Origin: an uncultured Christensenella sp.
GTDB taxonomy: Bacteria; Bacillota; Clostridia; Christensenellales; Borkfalkiaceae
DNA: 64,000 bases
Assembly (NCBI GenBank): GCA_910586345.1
Contig: CAJUHC010000003.1
Span: 58,197 to 122,196 of the forward strand
Direction: 5' to 3'
Shown here: positions 58,660 to 64,000 of the stretch, piece by piece
How the letters are laid out: each line of letters opens with the position of its first letter
How positions within the stretch are numbered: the first letter of the stretch is position 1
Notes under the pieces: generated by a model
What the model was told of the DNA's origin: nothing
The model's database searches: none
What the model saw: the letters and a program-made list of their open reading frames with translations, nothing else
Program-made: the position numbers and the translations under genes

Positions 58660-58842
58660 TAGCAATCGAAGTTTTACTCGACGCGCTCGGCGAAGACAGA
58701 ACGCGTTAAGGTAATATTCACGACGGAAAAGTTTTTGGCTTGCGTAAGTATCAAAAAAGCTGGCAGTAAAACGCTTTCTTACAGTATCGCAGGCGAGTTC
58801 CCCGATGGAAAGAAAAGAGAAGTTTTCGGTTTATTAAAATAA
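58638..58842 (+). pseudogene. folE: Decayed folE (GTP cyclohydrolase I): N- and C-terminal fragments only
   Basis: GGAGG precedes an ATG at 58638 that opens MDREKAIIAIEVLLDALGED and stops at TAA 58707-58709 after 23 codons; this matches the family start (...LEAIGEDPNREGL). From 58711, in another frame, an open stretch of 43 codons reads VIFTTEKFLACVSIKKAGSK, then TLSYSIAGEFPDGKKREVF, like the family C-terminus (...[20 protein letters not shown]). Its TAA (58840-58842) overlaps the folP ATG by one base, as an intact operon gene would. About 120 central codons with the zinc ligands are missing. Confidence 0.78.
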
Positions 58843-59636
58843 TGGTTATAGGAAAAAATATTTTTAGAAATTACACATACGTTATGGCGATAGTTAATCT
58901 TACGCCCGACAGTTTCTGGAAAGAAAGCCGCAACGACGAATACACCGTTTTAAAAACCGTTGAGAAGGCGGCTGCGGACGGTGCGTCGGTAATAGATATA
59001 GGCGCGCAGTCTACAAGACCGGGTTATACCGAAGTTTCCGCCGACTGTGAAATTTCGCGTTTCGAACGGCCGTTAAAACTTATAAAGCAAAATTTCGATA
59101 TACCCGTTTCGGTCGATACCTATTTTTCCAAGAGCGCGGAAGCCGCGCTCGCTCTCGGCGCGGATATGATTAACGATGTTTGGGGGCTTGCGCACGACGA
59201 AGATATGGCGCAAGTGATAGCTAAGCACGGAGCGTCCGTATGTATTATGCATAATGCGAAACAGACGCTTTCGGGCGACATCTTCAATCCGATAGTTTCG
59301 TTTCTTAAAAAGGGCGTTTCCCGCGCTTTGGATTCGGGCGTCGACGGAAATAAAATCTGTCTTGACGGCGGAATAGGTTTTGCAAAGACGCGCGAACAGA
59401 ACTTCGAACTTATGAACGGTTACGATAAACTTTCCGCGCTCGGCTATCCTCTGCTTTTGGGTACTAGCAGAAAATCTATGTTCGGCGGAAACGCGGAGGA
59501 CAGGCTTTTGCAGACGGTTGAAAGTACTCGCCTTGCCGTGAGAAAAAAAGTTTTGTTCGTCAGAGTTCACGACGTTAAAGAAAACGTTTCTGCGATAAAG
59601 GAGGAATATGAACGCAGTCAAAATACGCGCGCTTGA
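58842..59636 (+). CDS. folP: Dihydropteroate synthase
   Basis: Joins 6-hydroxymethyl-dihydropterin diphosphate with p-aminobenzoate; the sulfonamide target. 264 residues. Motifs in order: VMAIVNLTPDSFW, SVIDIGAQSTRPGYTEVSA, VSVDTY, MINDVWG, CIMHN, ICLDGGIGFAKT, LLLGTSRKSMF and the final VRVHDV. AQSTRPG replaces the more common GESTRPG. It starts on the last base of the folE remnant and overlaps folBK by 29 bases. Confidence 0.94.
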   Translation: MVIGKNIFRNYTYVMAIVNLTPDSFWKESRNDEYTVLKTVEKAAADGASVIDIGAQSTRPGYTEVSADCEISRFERPLKLIKQNFDIPVSVDTYFSKSAEAALALGADMINDVWGLAHDEDMAQVIAKHGASVCIMHNAKQTLSGDIFNPIVSFLKKGVSRALDSGVDGNKICLDGGIGFAKTREQNFELMNGYDKLSALGYPLLLGTSRKSMFGGNAEDRLLQTVESTRLAVRKKVLFVRVHDVKENVSAIKEEYERSQNTRA

Positions 59637-60375
59637 AATTTCCGCCTGCCACGGCGTGAACGGTTTTGAAAAGACGGACCCTCAGCGCTTTATTTTCGAC
59701 GTTGACATCGAAACGGATTTTTACAAAGCTTATAAGACGGACGAAATAGACGATACACTTAACTATTCTGAAATTTGCAAACTGATTACCGAAATAACGC
59801 AGAACAATGTTTTTAACCTCATTGAAAAACTTGCTTACGAGTGCGCGTTTTCCGTAATGGAAAATTTCGGAACTGCGGACAAGACGACGCTGACCGTTTA
59901 CAAACCCGACGCGCCTATGAAACGAAAATTCGAAAGCGTAGCGGTTACCGTAGAATGCGAAAGGGTAAAAGCTTATCTATCTCTCGGTTCGAGTTTGGGA
60001 AACAGGGAAGAAATTCTCGGCGAAGCCGTAAAAAAACTTAATTCGACGCGCGGCATAAAGGTCGAAAAAGTTTCCGATTATATCCGCACTCAGCCGTACG
60101 GAGGCGTAGCAAAGAACGAATTTTTAAACTGTGCCGTATGTGTTTCGACGTTTTTGTCTCCGCATATTCTGCTTGACGAGATACACCGTATCGAAGCGGA
60201 ATGCGGCAGAGTGCGCGCGGTACGCTGGGACGACAGAACTCTCGATATAGACATTATATTTTACGGCGATAAAACCGTCTGCGACGAAACGCTTATTATA
60301 CCGCACCCCGATTACGAACAGCGCGATTTTGTTAAAATTCCGTTAAAACAAATTGCTCCTCATCTGTTAAAATAG
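59608..60375 (+). CDS. folBK: Fused dihydroneopterin aldolase and HPPK
   Basis: 255 residues. FolB (about 1-115): IRALEISACHGVNGFEKTDPQRFIFDV with the conserved GV/E pattern and NLIEKLAYECAFSVM. FolK (about 117-255): AYLSLGSSLGNREEIL, YIRTQPYGGVAKNEFLNCAV, and the ATP/Mg motif VRWDDRTLDIDIIFYGD followed by LIIPHPDYEQRDFVKIPL. The fusion makes and activates the pterin used by FolP. AAAGGAGGA within folP precedes the ATG. Confidence 0.94.
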   Translation: MNAVKIRALEISACHGVNGFEKTDPQRFIFDVDIETDFYKAYKTDEIDDTLNYSEICKLITEITQNNVFNLIEKLAYECAFSVMENFGTADKTTLTVYKPDAPMKRKFESVAVTVECERVKAYLSLGSSLGNREEILGEAVKKLNSTRGIKVEKVSDYIRTQPYGGVAKNEFLNCAVCVSTFLSPHILLDEIHRIEAECGRVRAVRWDDRTLDIDIIFYGDKTVCDETLIIPHPDYEQRDFVKIPLKQIAPHLLK

Positions 60376-60386
60376 GTATTATGACA

Positions 60387-60420
60387 AAAAATCTTTGTGC
60401 AATTTGCACAAAGATTTTTA
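60387..60420 (+). terminator. Intrinsic terminator of the folate operon
   Basis: A 16-bp stem (60387-60402 with 60404-60419) ending in five T residues. Confidence 0.92.
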
Positions 60421-60427
60421 AAAAATA

Positions 60428-60456
60428 TATACAAATTATATTAATTATGTTATAAT
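60428..60456 (+). promoter_or_regulatory. Possible promoter of ppx
   Basis: TATAAT at 60451-60456 with a weak -35 TATACA (60428-60433) at 17-bp spacing. Confidence 0.45.
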
Positions 60457-60527
60457 CGTCAGCAAGCGGACAGACCCGATAACAGTATTAACGGCGACGG
60501 TAATGACAGTCGTCAGGAGAGTGTATT

Positions 60528-62042
60528 TTGGAAAAGATAGGCATTATAGATTTAGGCTCGAATTCTGCAAGACTCGTAATAGTAAATCTATTCGCGGACG
60601 GCTATTTTATGGTAGTCGACGAATTAAAAGAAAGCGTAAGGCTCGGACAGGATATGGAGCGCGACGGCTTTTTGAAGCCGCAGCGCGTTGCGGAAACCAT
60701 CAAGACTTTAAAGATGTTCCGTAAGCTTTGCGACGCAAGCGGAGTTACGCGTATAATAGCGGTAGCGACCGCGGCGGTCCGCCGTGCCAAAAACCAACGC
60801 AGTTTCCTTGATGAAATTCAGGCGAGCTGCGGAATTAAGATACGCGTTTTAACAGCCGAAGAAGAAGCTGTTTACGTTTACCGCGGAGTTATAAATACGA
60901 TGGACGTGCCTAAGGGAATTATTCTCGAAATCGGCGGCGGTTCGACTAAAATCGTTTATTACAACAGGCGCAATATATTAAATTACGCAACATTGCCGTT
61001 CGGCGCAGTGACGCTTACTGGCTTGTTCTGCGAGGAAGGTCTTAAACCCGAAGAGGTAGCAAAAAAGATAGAACAATTTTTCATCGAACAGTTAAAAAAA
61101 GTCGAGTGGTTAGCCGAAGTGGACCCCGACGTGCAGATGATAGGCGTAGGCGGTTCGTTCAGAAATCTGTTCAAAATAAGCAAAATGGTGCATAAATATC
61201 CCCTTGATAACGTGCATAATTACACTATGCTGACGGAAGATTTTACGCCCGTTTACGATATGATTAAAGTTCTCGACCTCGATAAAAAGAAAAAAATCAA
61301 AGGTCTTTCGGCGGAGCGCGCAGATATTCTTCCCGCGGCTCTTGCAATAATAAAATCGTTTATTTCGTTTTTCAAGTTCGAGCGTTTTATAATGTCGGCG
61401 GCGGGGCTGAGAGAGGGCATTATGTTCAATCAGGCGCTTCCTATAACCGAAGAAAAGCCTATTTCGGACGTTTTGAATTACTCTCTTACGACTCTCGTAA
61501 AATATTACGGGGTAGACGAAAAGCACGTGGAGCACGTCGTAAATTTAAGCATACAGCTATTTAAACAGTTGAGAGTTTTACACAAGTTCCCCAGACAGTA
61601 TCTGAGAGTTCTGAAAGTCGCCGCGACGCTTCACGACTGTGGACAGCGTATGAAATACTACAACCATCAGCGGCACAGCTGTTATATGATATTGAACTCC
61701 AATCTTTACGGAGTATCTCACAGGGATATTGTGCTCGCAGCGTTTACGGCTTGCTGTCATAACAGGGAAGACATCAACGCTTACGATTGGGCGCGTTATC
61801 GCGAAATACTTAACGAAGAAGATATCGAAATCGTCAAACGTCTCGGAATAATGCTCAGGATAGCCGAAAGTCTCGACAGGTCTATGTCGGGCACGGTCAA
61901 ATCGATAAACTGCGATATTCTCGGCGATTCAGTGATAATGAAGACGGAAGTGGACGCGGACGCGACGCTTGAAATACGTAATGCTATGACTGCGAGCGCC
62001 GAATTCAAAAAATGTTTCCATAAAAATCTTGAAATACTGTAA
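60528..62042 (+). CDS. ppx: Exopolyphosphatase / pppGpp phosphohydrolase, TTG start
   Basis: 504 residues. Start is TTG with AGGAGA (60515-60520) seven bases upstream and the family start KIGIIDLGSNSARLVI directly after it. ASKHA fold: second phosphate loop LEIGGGSTKIVYYN, adenosine-side GVGGSFRNL. The C-terminal HD-like domain (about 315-504) has LHDCGQRMKYYNHQRHSCYMI and TACCHN. Hydrolyses polyphosphate or pppGpp; which one cannot be told from sequence. Confidence 0.92.
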   Translation: MEKIGIIDLGSNSARLVIVNLFADGYFMVVDELKESVRLGQDMERDGFLKPQRVAETIKTLKMFRKLCDASGVTRIIAVATAAVRRAKNQRSFLDEIQASCGIKIRVLTAEEEAVYVYRGVINTMDVPKGIILEIGGGSTKIVYYNRRNILNYATLPFGAVTLTGLFCEEGLKPEEVAKKIEQFFIEQLKKVEWLAEVDPDVQMIGVGGSFRNLFKISKMVHKYPLDNVHNYTMLTEDFTPVYDMIKVLDLDKKKKIKGLSAERADILPAALAIIKSFISFFKFERFIMSAAGLREGIMFNQALPITEEKPISDVLNYSLTTLVKYYGVDEKHVEHVVNLSIQLFKQLRVLHKFPRQYLRVLKVAATLHDCGQRMKYYNHQRHSCYMILNSNLYGVSHRDIVLAAFTACCHNREDINAYDWARYREILNEEDIEIVKRLGIMLRIAESLDRSMSGTVKSINCDILGDSVIMKTEVDADATLEIRNAMTASAEFKKCFHKNLEIL

Positions 62043-62088
62043 TTTACGCGGAAACGCTCAGCCGTACTCCGTACCGTAAAATATCCGG

Positions 62089-62115
62089 AAAATGCCGCTC
62101 GGTAAGCGGCATTTT
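62089..62115 (+). terminator. Intrinsic terminator between ppx and maf
   Basis: An 11-bp stem AAAATGCCGCT / AGCGGCATTTT with loop CGGTA, ending 12 bases before the maf ATG. The U run is part of the stem. Confidence 0.72.
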
Positions 62116-62126
62116 AGTTAACTTCA

Positions 62127-62675
62127 ATGAAATATATACTCGCAAGCGCATCTCCGAGAAGGCGGGAATTACTGTCGCTGGTAATTCAGTCTTTCGAAGT
62201 ATCGCCCGCAACGGCGGAAGAAAAAGTTAATATATCGATGTTTCCCGAACAGACTGCGGTGGCTCTTGCCGAGAGCAAGTGCGACGAGGTGTATGAAAAT
62301 CATAGGGATTCGACGGTAATCGCCTGCGATACGGTAGTGTCGTTCGAGGGCGAAATTTTGGGTAAGCCCAAGGACGCCGACGATGCTTACCGTACTTTGA
62401 AAAGATTGTCCGGTAAAACGCATTACGTCGTGACGGGCGTTTGCGTCAGGAATAAAAATAAACGGATTACCGGTTTCGAAAAGACGGAAGTAAAATTCAA
62501 CGTGCTTTCGGACGAGTTTATAAAAGCTTACGTTGAAGGAGGTTCGCCTCTCGATAAGGCGGGAAGCTACGGAATACAGGACGGCGGTATCGTAAATGAA
62601 TATTTCGGCAGTTATACGAACGTAGTCGGACTGCCTGTTAAACTTGTTAAGAAAATGCTTGAAGAGGTATGCTGA
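62127..62675 (+). CDS. maf: Maf-family nucleotide pyrophosphatase
   Basis: 182 residues. N-terminal LASASPRRRELL is the family signature; ACDTVVSFEGEILGKPKDADDA and GSYGIQDGGIVNEYFGSYTNVVGLPV complete it. Hydrolyses non-canonical or modified NTPs and is tied to arrest of cell division. No Shine-Dalgarno sequence is visible in front of the ATG, which stands just after a terminator-like hairpin. Followed after one base by the MreB-like gene, as in the common maf-mre arrangement. Confidence 0.93.
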   Translation: MKYILASASPRRRELLSLVIQSFEVSPATAEEKVNISMFPEQTAVALAESKCDEVYENHRDSTVIACDTVVSFEGEILGKPKDADDAYRTLKRLSGKTHYVVTGVCVRNKNKRITGFEKTEVKFNVLSDEFIKAYVEGGSPLDKAGSYGIQDGGIVNEYFGSYTNVVGLPVKLVKKMLEEVC

Positions 62676-62676
62676 G

Positions 62677-63690
62677 ATGACTGCGCTTGCGATAGATTTC
62701 GGTTCGTGCGAAACTAAAATATATATTCCCGGTTGCGGGGTGGTGCTCAAAGAAGCGACCTGCATTGCCGTCGAGGAGGTAAACGACGGAGGCGAAAGGG
62801 TTATGAGCGTAAAAGCCTACGGCGACAAAGCACGCGCGCTTTCCGGACGTGCGGCAGTCAATACCCATATAGTGAACCCCGTATTCGAGGGAGATATAGT
62901 AAACGAAAATCTCGCCGCCTGTCTTTTGGAATATTTTCTCGAAAAGGTAGAGATAACCCGTAAGAAAGCAAAACGCGCCGAGGTGCTGTTTATTCTTCCC
63001 TGCGGATGCAAACCCGAATTGAAAGAGAAATATAAAAGACTTGCGGACGAATGTCGGATAGGTTCGGCGTTTTTTACGCTGACTCCGTTTGCGTCGGTAC
63101 TCGGTCACAACGTAGCTATAAACGAGAGTACGCCGATGTTTTGTCTGGATATCGGCTACGGTATAACGAATATCGCCGCGCTCTCGCAGGACGGACTAAT
63201 TGCGGGAGTTAACGTCAACCTCGGCGGAGGAAATATAGACGTTCACATAATCGACGATTTTGCCGATAAACGCGATTTGAAGATAGGAACTCTGACTGCG
63301 GAACGACTTAAAAATACTGTGGGCAGTCTTTTGAACGACGATAATAAAATGACGATTGCGGACGGGAGGGAAATTTCGAGCGGAGCGCCCGCGCAGGTTG
63401 CCGTAAATTCGTCGCAGATTAAGGAAATTATAGAAACTTACGTCGATAAAATTTTGGAATACGTTTCGGCGGTAATGGCAAAACTTCCTGCGGAAGTCGC
63501 TTCGGGAATTATGCGCGGAGGAGTTTATCTTTCGGGCGGACTTATTAAAATGGACGGACTTGCGGAGTATATCGAATATAAGCTCGGCGTAACGGTGAAC
63601 GTATCGGAAGAGCCTCAGCTTGCCGCCGTGATAGGCGCCGGTACCATACTGTCGAACGACGCGTTGTTCGAGCGTTTTGCTTACGAGTAA
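62677..63690 (+). CDS. MreB-like actin-fold protein
   Basis: 337 residues from the ATG at 62677 (GAGG nine bases upstream); the longer frame from 62644 covers the maf end and is rejected. Actin-fold motifs: phosphate 1 ALAIDFGSCETKIYI, connect/phosphate 2 CLDIGYGITNIAALSQDGLI with NLGGGNID, adenosine GGVYLSGGLIKMDGL. It differs from typical MreB, which has GT-N and DIGGGTT, so it is a divergent paralogue with possible ATP binding. Position after maf suggests a role in cell shape or division. Confidence 0.82.
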   Translation: MTALAIDFGSCETKIYIPGCGVVLKEATCIAVEEVNDGGERVMSVKAYGDKARALSGRAAVNTHIVNPVFEGDIVNENLAACLLEYFLEKVEITRKKAKRAEVLFILPCGCKPELKEKYKRLADECRIGSAFFTLTPFASVLGHNVAINESTPMFCLDIGYGITNIAALSQDGLIAGVNVNLGGGNIDVHIIDDFADKRDLKIGTLTAERLKNTVGSLLNDDNKMTIADGREISSGAPAQVAVNSSQIKEIIETYVDKILEYVSAVMAKLPAEVASGIMRGGVYLSGGLIKMDGLAEYIEYKLGVTVNVSEEPQLAAVIGAGTILSNDALFERFAYE

Positions 63691-63706
63691 AATTTCAGTT
63701 AAATAA

Positions 63707-63733
63707 AAAAGGCGGGCTGAAAGCCTGCCTTTT
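63707..63733 (+). terminator. Intrinsic terminator after the MreB-like gene
   Basis: A 12-bp stem (63707-63718 with 63722-63733) with one G-T pair and loop GAA. Confidence 0.85.
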
Positions 63734-63755
63734 ATAAAGAAAGAATAAAATGTAT

Positions 63756-63784
63756 TTGAAATTTGCGCAGTTATATGGTATAAT
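63756..63784 (+). promoter_or_regulatory. Promoter of the final partial gene
   Basis: TTGAAA (63756-63761), a 17-bp spacer, TATAAT (63779-63784) with a TGG extended -10. AGAGG (63791-63795) follows nine bases before an ATG. Confidence 0.75.
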
Positions 63785-63804
63785 ATTTTAAGAGGTTAAC
63801 AGAG

Positions 63805-64000
63805 ATGTGGAGATGGGACCAGGGCAGGTTACTGTATTTTCAGTTTGATGTATTAAAAGAAATCGCAAAAGCCCTTGTAAAATTTGATAATACTGATTTG
63901 TCAAAGTGTGAAGATTTGTTTCGTAACATACTTGTGAATGATACGTGAATGCCGTTTTTGCCGTCACATTATACCATTAAACGCAATTATTCCCGCGTAT
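63805..64000 (+). pseudogene. 5' part of a restriction-endonuclease-like gene with an in-frame TGA
   Basis: From the ATG at 63805, 47 codons read MWRWDQGRLLYFQFDVLKEI to the end LVNDT and stop at TGA (63946-63948). The same frame then stays open to the window end as MPFLPSHYTIKRNYSRV. From memory, the start WRWDQGRLxYFQFD and a later G-[LM]-PFLPxHYTxxRNYxRV belong to one family of restriction-endonuclease-like proteins, so the TGA stands where a Gly codon (GGA) is expected. Promoter and ribosome binding site are intact. The family call is uncertain, and the rest of the gene is outside the window. Confidence 0.5.

Noticed and set aside
58711..58842. Independent small gene in the 43-codon open stretch after folC
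   Set aside because: No start codon or RBS opens it; it matches the FolE C-terminus and is better explained as a gene remnant.
63805..63948. Frameshift or a complete 47-residue gene at the window end
   Set aside because: The family-like sequence continues in the same frame after the TGA, so a nonsense codon explains it better than a frameshift or a mini-gene.
1..64000. CRISPR array, tRNA, rRNA, insertion sequence or att site
   Set aside because: No regularly spaced repeats, cloverleaf sequences, transposase genes or flanking direct repeats were seen by eye; a software scan could still find short or degenerate ones.

Overview
The window reads as chromosomal DNA of a spore-forming Clostridia-type Firmicute at roughly 45% GC. 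The evidence is spoIIGA-sigE-sigG, spoVT followed by a SpoVB-like flippase and a YabN-type MazG protein, a YlmC/YmxH-type protein, pyruvate phosphate dikinase, many lipoproteins with classical lipoboxes, and numerous TTGACA/TATAAT promoters and GC-rich intrinsic terminators. No rRNA, tRNA, CRISPR array, insertion sequence or replication origin was seen. No gene-free stretch exceeds about 300 bases.

Layout. 1-2295: 3' part of ppdK. 2.4-10.3 kb is an accessory-looking region. It holds a sigma factor/anti-sigma-like pair, a BspA-like lipoprotein, a SLOG protein divergent from a Cro-like regulator with twin operators, two small unknown genes, a second regulator, and a second sigma module that encloses a secreted cysteine peptidase. 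10.4-20.2 kb is one MoxR/DUF58/von Willebrand A operon, followed by a 1455-residue lipoprotein. 24.9-34.8 kb is a complete histidine pathway (hisK, a TrpR-like hisR, then hisZGDCBHAF and fused hisIE) with a TrpB2 gene at its end. 34.9-38.9 kb: a MATE exporter, leuA and lgt. 39.0-41.1 kb is an AT-rich three-gene cassette (phosphoribosyltransferase, DprA-like, HAD) that differs from its surroundings. 41.2-45.5 kb: spoVT, spoVB-like, yabN-like, dus. 45.7-47.3 kb: a lipoprotein with a structured leader. 47.4-49.7 kb: spoIIGA-sigE-sigG. 49.8-54.9 kb: a three-gene phosphorelay ending in cyclic-di-GMP domains. 54.9-57.5 kb: small and membrane proteins. 57.5-60.4 kb: a folate operon whose folE survives only as two fragments. 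60.5-63.7 kb: ppx, maf and an MreB-like gene. 63.8-64.0 kb: the start of a restriction-endonuclease-like gene with an in-frame TGA.

Most notable points. (1) The PRTase-DprA-HAD cassette is a candidate nucleotide-based system. (2) Four operon-first genes (the SLOG gene, hisK, leuA, folC) have start codons exactly where a sigma-A promoter predicts +1, and two more have predicted leaders of 3-4 nt, which suggests systematic leaderless initiation. (3) A candidate sigma-G promoter sits inside an RBS-masking hairpin in front of spoVT. (4) A palindrome fills the promoter of the TrpR-like histidine regulator. (5) folE is decayed within an otherwise intact folate operon.

All family assignments come from reading motifs and comparing with remembered family features; no search was run. 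Promoters are predictions from sequence only.
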